A DNA stretch of 64,000 bases, from contig JAAVVA010000007.1 in NCBI GenBank assembly GCA_018449715.1, positions 62,001 to 126,000 on the forward strand. The letters run 5' to 3'. Shown piece after piece: positions 16,659 through 25,910 of the stretch; position 1 is the first letter of the stretch, and each line of letters opens with the position of its first letter. Source of the stretch: Acidobacteriaceae bacterium dw_441. Its GTDB lineage: Bacteria; Acidobacteriota; Terriglobia; Terriglobales; Acidobacteriaceae. A program made the translations under genes and the position numbers. The notes under the pieces were generated by a model, which was given only the letters and a program-made list of their open reading frames with translations, ran no database searches and had not been told where the DNA came from.

Positions 16659-17747
16659 ATGAAGCGTCGTGAATTTACTCGTAACCTGCTTGCTCTCCCA
16701 CTGGCTGCCGCCCTGCCCTCTGAGGCTGCCTTCGCCGCTCCGAAGGAGCCTCTCCCCTTGCCTGAAGGTGGATCGATCACCGATGTGCCAGGCCTGAAGG
16801 TGGGACATCACACGCTCTCCTCCAGACCGACAGGATGCACCGTGCTGATCTGCGAGAACGGCGCGACCGCGGGCGTGGATGTGCGCGGCTCGGCTCCGGG
16901 CACACGCGAAACGGATCTGTTGTCGCCGATCAACTCAGTGCAGCAGGTACAGGCAATTCTGCTTTCAGGTGGAAGCGCATATGGTCTTGCGGCGGCAACC
17001 GGCGTGGTGCGCTGGCTGGAAGAGCACAACCTCGGTTACAAGATCGGCAAGGGCGTCGTGCCGATTGTTCCCGCGGCTATCCTGATGGACCTCGGCGTAG
17101 GCGATTTCAAAATTCGTCCCGGCGATGAAGACGGCTATAAAGCGTGCGTCGCCGCAAGTTCCGGCCCCGTGGCAGAAGGTAACGTAGGTGCTGGCGCTGG
17201 AGCCACCATCGGCAAAATGTTCGGCCCTAAATTCTCCATGAAGTCCGGCCTGGGAACAGCGAGCGTGAAGGTTGGCGATACCGGCATCGTCGTGGGCGCG
17301 CTGGTTGCAGTGAATGCCGTGGGTGACGTGGTGAATCCGCAGACCGGCAAGGTGGTTGCGGGAGCACGAACCGAAGACGGCAAGGGATATCGCGATTCGA
17401 TGGACGCGATCATGAAGGGCTATCGCGTGGTGGTGCAGAACGGGGCGAACACAACCATTGGTGTCGTGGCCACGAACGCTCCTTTCACCAAGACGCAGAT
17501 GACCAAGATCGCGCAGATGGCCCATGACGGCTACGCGCGCGCCATCAACCCGGTCCACACGATGGGCGATGGAGACACAATCTTTTCGATGTCCACCGGC
17601 ACCGCGAACGTGAAGGCCGACGTCACTGCCATTGGAGCCATCGCCGCAACCGTGATGGCACGCGCTATTGTGCGAGCGGCGATGCAGGCAACGAGCCTGC
17701 CCGATCTCGACCTGCCGGCCTATCGCGATTACGCCGGAAGATTTTAG
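16659..17747 (+). CDS. Tat-exported P1-family peptidase (DmpA/NylC type)
   Basis: Self-processing N-terminal-nucleophile hydrolase of 362 aa. A twin-arginine signal (MKRREFTRNLLALPLAAALP) is followed by the P1 fold with GSAPGTRETDLL, ILLSGGSAYGLAAATGV and GNVGAGAGATIGK. The cleavage/nucleophile motif GANTTIGVVATN places Asn264-Thr265 where NylC (6-aminohexanoate oligomer hydrolase) self-cleaves before its catalytic threonine. DmpA/BapA relatives use Ser there. These enzymes release N-terminal D- or beta-amino acids, or split omega-amino-acid amides. ATG 16659 has GAGG at 6 nt; an upstream TTG is less likely. Export to the periplasm and an operon with transporters and an amine oxidase fit degradation of unusual amides. 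The exact substrate is unknown. Confidence 0.85.
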   Translation: MKRREFTRNLLALPLAAALPSEAAFAAPKEPLPLPEGGSITDVPGLKVGHHTLSSRPTGCTVLICENGATAGVDVRGSAPGTRETDLLSPINSVQQVQAILLSGGSAYGLAAATGVVRWLEEHNLGYKIGKGVVPIVPAAILMDLGVGDFKIRPGDEDGYKACVAASSGPVAEGNVGAGAGATIGKMFGPKFSMKSGLGTASVKVGDTGIVVGALVAVNAVGDVVNPQTGKVVAGARTEDGKGYRDSMDAIMKGYRVVVQNGANTTIGVVATNAPFTKTQMTKIAQMAHDGYARAINPVHTMGDGDTIFSMSTGTANVKADVTAIGAIAATVMARAIVRAAMQATSLPDLDLPAYRDYAGRF

Positions 17748-17790
17748 CTTCAACGCTTTTACAACTTCTCTGTACAGAAAGGGTGTGACC

Positions 17791-19746
17791 ATGTTCACTG
17801 CTCCGCGGCTTTGTTGTCTCTTAACTCTTTGTAGTCTCACTATTGGGCTGTCCGCACAATCGCGCGTTCCGCAGCATCCGCTGGACGCACTGACCACAGA
17901 CGAATACTGGACCGTGCATGATGTGATGCAGCAGAGCGGCCATCTGACGGAGAAGGCCAACGTCGCCAGCCTGCTGCTGCACGAACCCATCAAAGAGAAG
18001 GTGCTGGGCTGGAAGCAGGGCGATGCGATTCCACGCGAGGCCGACCTGATCCTTGAGTCCGAGGGCAAGACCTACGAGGCGCGTGTCGATATCGTGGGCC
18101 ACAAGCTTGAGTTCTGGAAGGAAGCGCCCGGTGTTCATGCCCCGGTGACCGCAGCCGAGATGGGGCCCGTTGGAGAGGCCGCGAAGAAGGATCCGCGCGT
18201 GATCGCAGCTCTGAAGGCGCATGGCATCACCGACCTTACGAGCGTTCACTGTGGAGCCGGGCCGCTCTCCTTCATCGTCTTTCAAGAGCAGGAGGGACAT
18301 CGCATCGGCTGGGGTTCCTGCACGGATTCGCATGGCGTCTATCACTCGTGGGGACGCACAATCGAAGGCATCTACATCCTCGCCGACATGACGACCAAGA
18401 AGATTCTCGATGTGATCGATCATGGCTCGATCCCGATGCCGAAGGGAGACACCGACTTTGAAGAGGCAGATGCGACGCCCGCTCCCGGCACGACTCCGCT
18501 GCTGGTGACGCAGCCCATCGGGCCGGGCTACAAGATCGACAAGGGCGAGGTGAGCTGGCAGAACTGGCGCTTCCGTTTCCGGCTCGATCCGCGCGTGGGA
18601 CCTGTCGTCAACATGGTTCGTTATCAGGACGGGGATCGTCTGCGATCCATTCTGTACGAGGGCTCGCTCTCGGAGATGTACGTGCCGTATATGGACCCCG
18701 AGGAAGGGTGGAACTCGCGCGCGTTTCTCGATGCTGGTGAGTTTCTGTTGGGAGGCTTGATCAAACCAGTCGGCCCGGATGACTGCCCGGGGCGAGCGCA
18801 GTACTTCACCGGGTTCGCTCCGACAGATAAGGGAGCGCCTATTCTTAAGCCGCAACTCGCCTGCATCTTCGAGCGCACCAGCGACAACCCGGCATGGCGG
18901 CATCTTGAAAACAACCTCATCAGCGGACGTCCGAGCCGCGAGCTTGTGCTGCGGACGGCAGCCGTCGTGGGCAACTACGACTACCTGATGGACTGGATCT
19001 TCCAGCAGGACGGAACGATTCGCGTGGCCGTGGGAGCGACGGGGATCGTCGAGGTGAAGAGTGTGAAGGAGGAGATGGCCGGTCATCCGATGGACAACGG
19101 CAAGCCTTCTTATGGAACGCTGGTTTCGCCGAACCTTGTCGCGGTGAATCACGATCACTTCTTCTCGTACCGGCTCGACATGGATGTCGATGGGCAGAAG
19201 AACAGCTTCATGATCGATAAGCTGGTGCCGCAACAGATCTCTGCACGCACCCGCAAAAGCATCTGGGCGGTGGAGTCATCGATTGCAAAGAACGAGAAGG
19301 ACGCGATTCTCGACATCGACCTTCGCAGGCCGGGGATGTGGAGCTTCATCAACATGAGCCAGCACAATGCTGTGGGGCATCCGACGGGATATGAGATTAT
19401 GCCGGGCATGACGGCGATCTCGAACATCTCGCCGGAGGACCCGGCGCAGAAGGTCGGGGCATTTTCGGAGCATCAGATGTGGGTGACTCCTTACAACCCC
19501 GACGAGCTTTATGCGGCTGGCGTCTACGTGACGAGCAGTAAGGGACTGGAGGGTCTGCCCGCGTGGACCAGGGCGAATCGTCCGATCGACAACACCGACA
19601 TCGTCGGGTGGTACACGGTCGGCTTCCACCACGTGGTGCGAACAGAAGACTGGCCCGTCATGCCGACGATGTGGCACGACTTCCTGATACGGCCGATGAA
19701 CTTCTTCGACAAGAACCCGGTGATGACACTCCCGCATCAGCCTTAG
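17791..19746 (+). CDS. Secreted copper-containing primary-amine oxidase
   Basis: The protein has 651 aa from ATG 17791, which gives a signal peptide ending near LSAQ. AAAGGG lies about 7 nt upstream, and 41 upstream in-frame codons are not coding-like. All catalytic elements are present: topaquinone precursor Tyr396 in GNYDYLMDW, copper ligands His454 and His456 (NHDHFF) and His629 (MWHDF), and a catalytic-base Asp in AFLDAGEF. It oxidises a primary amine to aldehyde, NH3 and H2O2. It should work in the periplasm after copper-dependent cofactor self-processing. It is the last gene of the operon, 43 nt after the P1 peptidase gene, and a hairpin follows. It may remove an amine released by that peptidase. 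Confidence 0.92.
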   Translation: MFTAPRLCCLLTLCSLTIGLSAQSRVPQHPLDALTTDEYWTVHDVMQQSGHLTEKANVASLLLHEPIKEKVLGWKQGDAIPREADLILESEGKTYEARVDIVGHKLEFWKEAPGVHAPVTAAEMGPVGEAAKKDPRVIAALKAHGITDLTSVHCGAGPLSFIVFQEQEGHRIGWGSCTDSHGVYHSWGRTIEGIYILADMTTKKILDVIDHGSIPMPKGDTDFEEADATPAPGTTPLLVTQPIGPGYKIDKGEVSWQNWRFRFRLDPRVGPVVNMVRYQDGDRLRSILYEGSLSEMYVPYMDPEEGWNSRAFLDAGEFLLGGLIKPVGPDDCPGRAQYFTGFAPTDKGAPILKPQLACIFERTSDNPAWRHLENNLISGRPSRELVLRTAAVVGNYDYLMDWIFQQDGTIRVAVGATGIVEVKSVKEEMAGHPMDNGKPSYGTLVSPNLVAVNHDHFFSYRLDMDVDGQKNSFMIDKLVPQQISARTRKSIWAVESSIAKNEKDAILDIDLRRPGMWSFINMSQHNAVGHPTGYEIMPGMTAISNISPEDPAQKVGAFSEHQMWVTPYNPDELYAAGVYVTSSKGLEGLPAWTRANRPIDNTDIVGWYTVGFHHVVRTEDWPVMPTMWHDFLIRPMNFFDKNPVMTLPHQP

Positions 19747-19755
19747 TGATTGCAG

Positions 19756-19793
19756 CAATCGAGGGGAGCGAAGATGCTCCCCTCGATTGTTTA
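19756..19793. terminator. Terminator between amine oxidase and hypE
   Basis: Fourteen-base-pair perfect stem (19756-19769 with 19776-19789), loop GAAGAT, then TTTAAG on the plus strand. It separates convergent transcription units and probably serves the amine oxidase side. Confidence 0.75.
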
Positions 19794-19801
19794 AGGCTGC
19801 A

Positions 19802-20869
19802 TCAGCAGATGCGAGGAAGTTGTTCGCCGATCTGTGCAGGGATAACACGGTTCGCTCCGATGCGCGTATGCGCCACCAGCATCTTCGGATGCTGCGCGAC
19901 AGCCTGGCCGATGATGGCCGCGTTGCTCCCCAACGGATGCGAGCGCATGGCCTCCAGCACACGACCGGCAGCTTCGGCAGCGACGAAGACCGCTATCTTG
20001 CCCTCATTGGCGACGAAGAGAGGATCGAGGCCGAGCAGCTCGCAGGCGGCCTGCACCTCGGGCCTAACCGGAAGCTGCGACTCCTCAATCACCATGCCAA
20101 CATTTGAGGCGTGAGCGATCTCGTGCATAGTCGCACCAAGACCTCCGCGCGTGGGATCGCGCATCGCATGAACCGATGCGCCTCCTGCTTCGAGCACGAT
20201 GGCGGCAAGTTCGTTGAGAGCAGCACAGTCGCTGACGATGGTCGAGTCGAACTCGAGGCCTTCGCGGACGCTCATGATCGCCATGCCGTGATCGGCGATG
20301 GTGCCGCTGACAATAACCGCATCGCCGGGCTGCACGAGAGACGGCCCAACGTTCACATGATCGGGGATCACCCCGATGCCAGCGGTGTTGATGTAGCAGC
20401 CATCTCCGTGGCCACGCTCGACGACCTTGGTGTCGCCGGTGACGATCTCGACGCCCGCAGCTCTCGCGCTGGCGGCCATGCTCTCTACGATGCGTGCGAG
20501 GTCAGTGATTTGGAAGCCTTCTTCCAGCACGAAGCCAGCGGTCAGGTAACGAGGGCGAGCCCCACTCATGGCGAGATCGTTGACAGTGCCGTTGACCGCG
20601 AGGTCGCCGATGTTGCCTCCGGGAAAGAAGAGCGGCTGCACGACGAAGGTATCGGTGGACATGGCGATGCGGCCGGAGAGAGGACCGATGACCGCTGCAT
20701 CGCCAAGGTTGGCCAGCGTCTCGTTGCGAAATGCGGGAAGGAAGAGGTGTTCCACCAGCTCGGAGGAGAGCTTCCCTCCTCCTCCGTGGCCCATGACGAT
20801 TGCGGGGTAGTCCTGCAAGGGCAGAGGGCAGGACCAGTTCGAAAGATCAGGCTTCTTCGTTTCAGGCAT
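19802..20869 (-). CDS. hypE: Hydrogenase maturation protein HypE
   Basis: HypE of 355 aa, the usual length. It has MGHGGGGK near the N-terminus, the ATP-binding AIRS-like domain ([17 protein letters not shown]) and the C-terminal PRIC. The final cysteine accepts a carbamoyl group from HypF and is dehydrated to thiocyanate for the cyanide ligands of the Ni-Fe site. It overlaps hypD by 8 nt (start within ...GTTCATGCCTGA), so the two are translationally coupled. It is the last gene of the hydrogenase operon. Confidence 0.96.
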   Translation of the reverse strand: MPETKKPDLSNWSCPLPLQDYPAIVMGHGGGGKLSSELVEHLFLPAFRNETLANLGDAAVIGPLSGRIAMSTDTFVVQPLFFPGGNIGDLAVNGTVNDLAMSGARPRYLTAGFVLEEGFQITDLARIVESMAASARAAGVEIVTGDTKVVERGHGDGCYINTAGIGVIPDHVNVGPSLVQPGDAVIVSGTIADHGMAIMSVREGLEFDSTIVSDCAALNELAAIVLEAGGASVHAMRDPTRGGLGATMHEIAHASNVGMVIEESQLPVRPEVQAACELLGLDPLFVANEGKIAVFVAAEAAGRVLEAMRSHPLGSNAAIIGQAVAQHPKMLVAHTRIGANRVIPAQIGEQLPRIC

Positions 20870-21974
20870 GAACCAGCTCTTCTACCGAGAGGAAGCGACC
20901 GTAGTTGTAGTACGCGGCGCAGGCTCCTTCGCTTGAAACCATCGTAGCTCCAAGCGGATGACGCGGGGTGCACTCCTTGCCGAACGCAGGACATTCGTTT
21001 GGTTTCAAAGCCCCGCGCAACACCTCGCCACTGTGGCACAGCGGCGATTCGACAGCATGAATGTCGGAGACAGCAAAGCGATGCTCGGCGTCGAACTCGC
21101 GGTAGGCTTCGCTAAGTCGCCAGCCGCTTTGCGGGATCACGCCAATGCCTCGCCATGCGCGGTCGCAGACATCAAAGACCTCTGCGAGAAGCCTCTGCGC
21201 CTCGCGGTTGCCGTCGTGGGTCACGACGCGCTCGTAAGCATTGTCCACACGGCTTTCGCCACGCTCAAGCTGAAGCAGCACGCGGCGCAGACCCTCCATG
21301 ATGTCGAGCGGCTCGAAGCCGGTGACAACGATAGGAACACGATACTTCTCCGCAATCGGCGGATACTGCCAGTAGCCCATCACGCTGCAAACGTGCCCCG
21401 CAGCAAGAAAGGCCTGCACCTTGTTCTCGTCCGACTCCATGATGGCCTCGATGGCGGGCGGCACCAGCACATGCGAGATCAGCATGGAGAAGTTATGTAA
21501 CGACTGTCGACGAGCGATGTGAAGCGCCATCGCATTCGCCGGGGCCGTTGTCTCGAAACCCACACCGAAAAAGACCACTTCCTTATCAGGATTTTTAATC
21601 GCAAGATTCACCGCATCGAGCGGCGAGTAGACGATACGCACATCGCCCCCCTCGCTCTTCACACGGAAGAGGTCCTTCGCGCTGCCGGGAACACGCAGCA
21701 TATCGCCGAAGGAGCAGAAGATCACGCCTGGCTGCGCCGCGATGGCCAGCGCGCGGTCGATGACCTCAAGCGGAGTAACGCAGACCGGACAACCCGGCCC
21801 ATGAATCATCTGCACGCCCTCGGGAAGAAGCTGGTCGATGCCGTTGCGAATGATCGAGTGAGTCTGGCCGCCGCAAACCTCCATGATGTTCCAGGGGCGC
21901 GTGACGATCTGCCTGATCTCGCGGGCCAGCTTCGAGGCCAGCTCGCCGTCGCGGAACTCCGTGAGGTACTTCAT
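20862..21974 (-). CDS. hypD: Hydrogenase maturation protein HypD
   Basis: Iron-sulfur scaffold of 370 aa on which, with HypC, the Fe(CN)2CO unit is built. Signature stretches are [22 protein letters not shown] and [11 protein letters not shown]. The C-terminal cysteines around [13 protein letters not shown] and [17 protein letters not shown] match the [4Fe-4S] cluster region. The start lies 1 nt past the hypC stop, and the gene overlaps hypE. Confidence 0.96.
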   Translation of the reverse strand: MKYLTEFRDGELASKLAREIRQIVTRPWNIMEVCGGQTHSIIRNGIDQLLPEGVQMIHGPGCPVCVTPLEVIDRALAIAAQPGVIFCSFGDMLRVPGSAKDLFRVKSEGGDVRIVYSPLDAVNLAIKNPDKEVVFFGVGFETTAPANAMALHIARRQSLHNFSMLISHVLVPPAIEAIMESDENKVQAFLAAGHVCSVMGYWQYPPIAEKYRVPIVVTGFEPLDIMEGLRRVLLQLERGESRVDNAYERVVTHDGNREAQRLLAEVFDVCDRAWRGIGVIPQSGWRLSEAYREFDAEHRFAVSDIHAVESPLCHSGEVLRGALKPNECPAFGKECTPRHPLGATMVSSEGACAAYYNYGRFLSVEELVHA

Positions 21975-21975
21975 C

Positions 21976-22254
21976 TCAGGTCGTCTCCTTCACCGTCTCG
22001 ACAGCTTCCGGCTCCCCGAACTCCTCATCGAGAAGCCCCATCTCGCGGAAGGTCTCCAGCGTCTTCTGCGCCGACTCCTCATCGATCTTCGAAAGAGCGA
22101 AGCCAACATGAACAATGGTGTAGTCCCCGACGGCAATCTCGGGGACGTAGGCGAGGCAGACATCCTTGACGATGCCACCAAAATTTACGCGGCCCATGCG
22201 GACTCCGTCTCTCTCAGAGATCGCTTCCACTCGACCAGGAACAGCCAGGCACAT
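21976..22254 (-). CDS. hypC: Hydrogenase maturation chaperone HypC
   Basis: Small chaperone of 92 aa beginning MCLAVPGRV, where Cys2 is the conserved residue that carries the iron unit from HypD to the apo large subunit. VSLAY-type strands are present as [25 protein letters not shown] lies 6 nt before the ATG. It sits 11 nt after the NHL gene, within one operon. The C-terminal tail is acidic and slightly longer than in many HypC proteins. Confidence 0.95.
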   Translation of the reverse strand: MCLAVPGRVEAISERDGVRMGRVNFGGIVKDVCLAYVPEIAVGDYTIVHVGFALSKIDEESAQKTLETFREMGLLDEEFGEPEAVETVKETT

Positions 22255-22265
22255 TGAATACCCCC

Positions 22266-23390
22266 TTATGCGACAGCAGGTTGCGCGGCCTGTTCCGGCG
22301 CAGCCTGCAATGCTTCCTCAAGATTCCACAGGGTCACTCTATTATTGCCCGAATCGGCCACGGCAAGCCGGTTGGCGTGCATCCAGATCCCATAAGGCCA
22401 GCAGAGCGTCTCGTGCGTGACCGCCTTCCAGCGGTTCTCTCCGTGCTCGTTGAAGTGATCCTGCCCCAGAACATGATCGGCGGCGTATCCGCTGCCCGTG
22501 GAAGGAGCATCATCCCAGAGGAGAATCCTGTTGTTCGCGGTGTCGGCCACTGCGAGGCGCGAGCCTTCGAGCGCGAGGCTGTAGGGGAACCTCATGCGCG
22601 ACGGTCCCTGCGGGACATAGGGGAACTCCGAAGCGGTGACGAAATCATTCTGGCCCAGCACCAGCGAGGCGTCGCTGTCGCCACCGGGGATGAAGTTCCA
22701 GCCAAGCACGCGATGATTGCCCGCGTCGGCAACGTAGAGATAGTTCTCATCTCCCGCGATGGCATGGGGCCAGCGGAAGGAGGCTGCTCCTACCGGAGCG
22801 CCACGGTTCTCTTCGCCGTGCTCCCCGTCCTGTTGGCCAAGAACAACCTGCGCAGGTTGGTTAGGCCCGGGAAGTCCCGGCCATCCGAGCACGCGGCGGT
22901 TCCCCGTATCCGCCACCCAGAACCATCCTCCGGCAAAACCAAAGCCGTAGGGCCAGTAGAGCGAATCGAGCGAAGGGGAAGGTTGACCGCGGTTCGGTTC
23001 GAGCGAAGCAAGATCGGTCTGCCCGATGGCATAGTCGGGCGCAGCATCGTTGTGCTGCGGCATACGGTTCCAGACCAGCAGGCGGTGATGCCATGCATCA
23101 GCGACGATCAGGCGGCCTTCATGGACCAGCACGCCGGTTGGCAGGTGCAGCAGCTTCGGTCCTTCGCTCATGAAGTCCGGCTGGCCAAGCACAAGATCAG
23201 CGGTCTGCCCGTCTTTCTGCGGAAGTCCGCTCCACAACATGATTCGATGGTTGCCGCTGTCGGCGACGACCAGCCACTCATCGTCGAAGTACACTCCACG
23301 CGGCGCGTAAAGCTGCGAAGGAGTAGGCTGCGCGTCCGGCAGCGCCAACCTTCCGGGAGAGTAGGCCCCCAGCCAGATCGGGCGCGTCAT
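22266..23390 (-). CDS. NHL-repeat beta-propeller, hydrogenase-associated
   Basis: This 374-aa protein consists of about six NHL-type blades. The recurring pattern is ...VADSGNHRIMLW..., ...VADAWHHRLLVW..., ...VADTGNRRVLGW... and ...VADTANNRILLW..., each paired with a VLGQ/DFN loop. There is no signal peptide. An NHL-protein gene next to hypC occurs in the cyanobacterial extended hyp operon, where it was proposed to help mature the uptake-hydrogenase small subunit. The start codon overlaps the stop of the NifU-Rieske gene (ATGA). A scaffold for cluster assembly or for the hydrogenase complex is the likely role. Confidence 0.85.
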   Translation of the reverse strand: MTRPIWLGAYSPGRLALPDAQPTPSQLYAPRGVYFDDEWLVVADSGNHRIMLWSGLPQKDGQTADLVLGQPDFMSEGPKLLHLPTGVLVHEGRLIVADAWHHRLLVWNRMPQHNDAAPDYAIGQTDLASLEPNRGQPSPSLDSLYWPYGFGFAGGWFWVADTGNRRVLGWPGLPGPNQPAQVVLGQQDGEHGEENRGAPVGAASFRWPHAIAGDENYLYVADAGNHRVLGWNFIPGGDSDASLVLGQNDFVTASEFPYVPQGPSRMRFPYSLALEGSRLAVADTANNRILLWDDAPSTGSGYAADHVLGQDHFNEHGENRWKAVTHETLCWPYGIWMHANRLAVADSGNNRVTLWNLEEALQAAPEQAAQPAVA

Positions 23391-24265
23391 GACGCAACCC
23401 TCACGGCAATCCTTCCCTTCTCAATCCGCAGTGGAAGCCCTTCCAGTTGCGCCTCGGGAACAGTGAGGCACTCGCCGCTGGCGCAGTCGTAGCGGAAGCC
23501 ATGCCACGGGCAGGTGAGCACGCCTGTATCGGGATCGACGCTACCTCCATCGAGCGGCATCCCAAGATGGGCGCACTCGTTGCGGAAGGCCTGCAGCTTC
23601 TCATGAAAGCGAAGAACGAGAATGCTGGTCCCATCGATGTCCCAGCGGAAGGGCACGGCGTGGATGATGCTCGAAGGCGCGGGGCCGATGGCCCATCCAT
23701 GATCGACGTAAGGCGCGGAGGAGAGCGAATCCAGCGGAACGAAACCCGCGGGAGACGGCTCCGGTTCGTTGGGAACAACCTCGACGGCACGGATCTGCGG
23801 AAGGTGCTCGTGGATCGCCTCCTCGACCGTGTTGCGCAACGTGACCGCAGACATCGAGCAGCCGTTGCATGATCCGGAGAGCCGGACGTAAACCGTGTCC
23901 GGAGTAGCGCGCACCAGCTCGACATCGCCACCGTGCGACTGCATGTATGGCCGCACCATATCGAGCACCCGCGTAATGCGCGTGCCGAGGTCTTCGCGCA
24001 CCAGGCCGTGCATTGTGAACAGCGCGTGGATGGAGGGCTCGTCGATCAGCTCGAAGAGAATCTCCTTACCGTGCGGATTGTCTTTGAGGCGCTGGATGAT
24101 CCTCGTCAGGCCGAGTTTATGGAAAGCCTCGATGGCATCCTTTAAGGCAAGCGCGGGAGCCTGAACCTCCTGCGGACGGGAGCGCACGTCTTCGAGGGTG
24201 CGATCGACCTGCTGGGCCAGGCGTTCGAGGTCAGAGCTTGCGGGGGTAAGAGTCGGGGTCGCCAT
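23387..24265 (-). CDS. NifU-like/Rieske fusion protein of the hydrogenase locus
   Basis: The protein has 292 aa and two iron-sulfur modules. A NifU C-terminal domain (about residues 95-165) has Cys133 and Cys136 (SCNGC). A Rieske-type [2Fe-2S] domain (about 200-290) has Cys231/His233 (CAHLG) and Cys252/His255 (CPWHG). A helical N-terminal segment precedes both. NifU domains assemble or carry clusters; Rieske domains transfer electrons. With no cytochrome b subunit in the locus, this protein is a candidate electron carrier from the hydrogenase, comparable to the HucE/HhyE proteins proposed for mycobacterial hydrogenases, or a small-subunit maturation factor. It is cytoplasmic. It is coupled to the NHL gene by ATGA and lies 11 nt after the unknown 131-aa gene. 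Confidence 0.88.
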   Translation of the reverse strand: MATPTLTPASSDLERLAQQVDRTLEDVRSRPQEVQAPALALKDAIEAFHKLGLTRIIQRLKDNPHGKEILFELIDEPSIHALFTMHGLVREDLGTRITRVLDMVRPYMQSHGGDVELVRATPDTVYVRLSGSCNGCSMSAVTLRNTVEEAIHEHLPQIRAVEVVPNEPEPSPAGFVPLDSLSSAPYVDHGWAIGPAPSSIIHAVPFRWDIDGTSILVLRFHEKLQAFRNECAHLGMPLDGGSVDPDTGVLTCPWHGFRYDCASGECLTVPEAQLEGLPLRIEKGRIAVRVAS

Positions 24266-24276
24266 TGGCCTGTCCT

Positions 24277-24672
24277 TTAAACCTCGTCCGTTCCTGCCGC
24301 CACCACCTCAAAGCTCGCGTGCTGCTCAAGGCACTCTTCGGTCTTCTGGTAGAAGAGCTCCGAAAACACCGCCTTGGCGGAGCTGATGACGAACTGCTCG
24401 ACCGTCTGTCCGGGCCTTGACGATAACTCTGGAACACGCCGCGACGCAAGTGCACGCATCACAAAGCCCGCGCCCGCAATGTTCGTCAGCAGGAAGTCCT
24501 CGAAGATCGCATCGACAAACTGCGACATCCAGACGCCCTCTCCCTCGCGGTCCTGCCGCAGACGATCGAGAGCGAGCAACGCGCCCTGATTACGCTGCTC
24601 CACGCGCTGGACGTAACGCTCCACCGCCTCCTGCAGAAGAAAATCGAACTGTTGCCGCTCGTAGAGTTCCAT
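24277..24672 (-). CDS. Unknown helical protein in the hydrogenase operon (131 aa)
   Basis: I do not recognise a family. The protein is predicted mostly helical and polar, with an acidic C-terminus (EVVAAGTDEV), a central hydrophobic patch (FLLTNIAGAGFVMRAL) and no cysteine pair suited to metal binding. It is packed between the TPR gene (2 nt) and the NifU-Rieske gene (11 nt), so it is surely expressed with them. A structural or maturation role for the hydrogenase is inferred from position only. Confidence 0.7.
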   Translation of the reverse strand: MELYERQQFDFLLQEAVERYVQRVEQRNQGALLALDRLRQDREGEGVWMSQFVDAIFEDFLLTNIAGAGFVMRALASRRVPELSSRPGQTVEQFVISSAKAVFSELFYQKTEECLEQHASFEVVAAGTDEV

Positions 24673-24674
24673 CG

Positions 24675-25910
24675 TTAGCGCGCCTCCTCGATCCTCTGGT
24701 TGATCTCCGCTGTCGTCTCCAAAACCGAAGCAGCCATCTCCGGCTCGCCGTGCCAGTGAAAGAGCTTATGGGCTTCATTCAGCTTCTCAAGCGCGGGGCC
24801 GAAGATCCCAAGGTGCGCAAGAGCGTTCGCCTGGTTCGCCAGCAGACGAGCATAGCTGAGCGGGTCTTTGGCACGGCTGCGAACCTCAAGCAGTTCCTCG
24901 TAAAGCTCGACCGCCTGCTGCAGGTTCTCCTCCGGGTGCGAGGAGGGGATGTACTGCAGCGCATTCGCAAGATTCAGTTGAACCGACGACCACATCTCCG
25001 GGTGTGTCTCGCGGCGGAAGACCTTCAGGGCCTCACGCAGCCCCTGCACCGCAATGCCCATGCGAAGCTGGTCGCTGGCATCGCGTGCAGGAATGGTCAG
25101 GAAGGTGAGCGCAAGATTCGTCTGGGCAAATCCATACAGCTCCGGAAAGCAGTCGAGACTCAGGCCGCACTGGATCGACTCCTGATAAGCGCGTGATGCT
25201 TCAAGCAAAGGCTCGCGACGGCCACCGGAGGCCTGCTGCAGAACCGTGCCGAGGTTCAGCCAAAGCTCCGCCCGCAGCGAGATCAGCGGCGTGTCCTTCG
25301 CAAGCCGAATCGCCTCCTTGTAGTGCGCGATTGCCATCGCAGGCGATGCCTCCCGCTCAACTGTGGCGATCTGGTGAAGAATCTGCGCCCTCAGCAGAGG
25401 CGATACATCGCGGGCATGTGCCTGCGCCTCCTCCAGCAGCTTGAGAGCCTCCTCGTTCTCCTCCCGCTCCAGATACCAGGAGGCCGCCGTCAGCAGAACC
25501 TGCGCCCGAAGCTCGGCCTCAAGATCACCCGGCTCCGGAGCTTCCTCTCGCAGGCCGAAGGCGTATCCCGCGGCATGAACGAAAGGGAGCAGATCCTGCG
25601 CCATCTCTCGCAGCAGAACAGCGTATCTCTTCGGATCGGGCCGCAACACGAAACGGTTCCACTCATCCAGAACGCCGTCACCCGCAATAGCTTCATACGC
25701 CTCGTCATACTGACCCGCAATCGCGAGCGTGTAAAAACTCCAGCGAGCATCGACCGCAACCGAAGCATCCCCCGCGAGCAGCGCCCCCAACGCCTCCCCC
25801 GTATCTCTACTCGAAGCCTCCGGCAGCAACAGAAAAGAAACGGGCAGCGGATAAATCCCGAGCGGTTGCGGACGAACCTGAATGGACGAGGTGGCAAGCG
25901 TGACAGCCAT
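24675..25910 (-). CDS. TPR protein of the hydrogenase operon
   Basis: Cytoplasmic protein of 411 aa built of tandem helical hairpins: for example LAIAGQYDEAYEAIAGDG, AASWYLEREENEEALKLLEE, IATVEREASPAMAIAHYKEA and LANQANALAHLGIFGPALEK. TPR folds dock partner proteins. A TPR gene lies in the corresponding place of the cyanobacterial extended hyp operon, between hupSL and the NifU/NHL genes. The ATG directly follows the TAG of the preceding gene. A chaperone-like role for the small subunit is plausible but inferred. Confidence 0.8.
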   Translation of the reverse strand: MAVTLATSSIQVRPQPLGIYPLPVSFLLLPEASSRDTGEALGALLAGDASVAVDARWSFYTLAIAGQYDEAYEAIAGDGVLDEWNRFVLRPDPKRYAVLLREMAQDLLPFVHAAGYAFGLREEAPEPGDLEAELRAQVLLTAASWYLEREENEEALKLLEEAQAHARDVSPLLRAQILHQIATVEREASPAMAIAHYKEAIRLAKDTPLISLRAELWLNLGTVLQQASGGRREPLLEASRAYQESIQCGLSLDCFPELYGFAQTNLALTFLTIPARDASDQLRMGIAVQGLREALKVFRRETHPEMWSSVQLNLANALQYIPSSHPEENLQQAVELYEELLEVRSRAKDPLSYARLLANQANALAHLGIFGPALEKLNEAHKLFHWHGEPEMAASVLETTAEINQRIEEAR

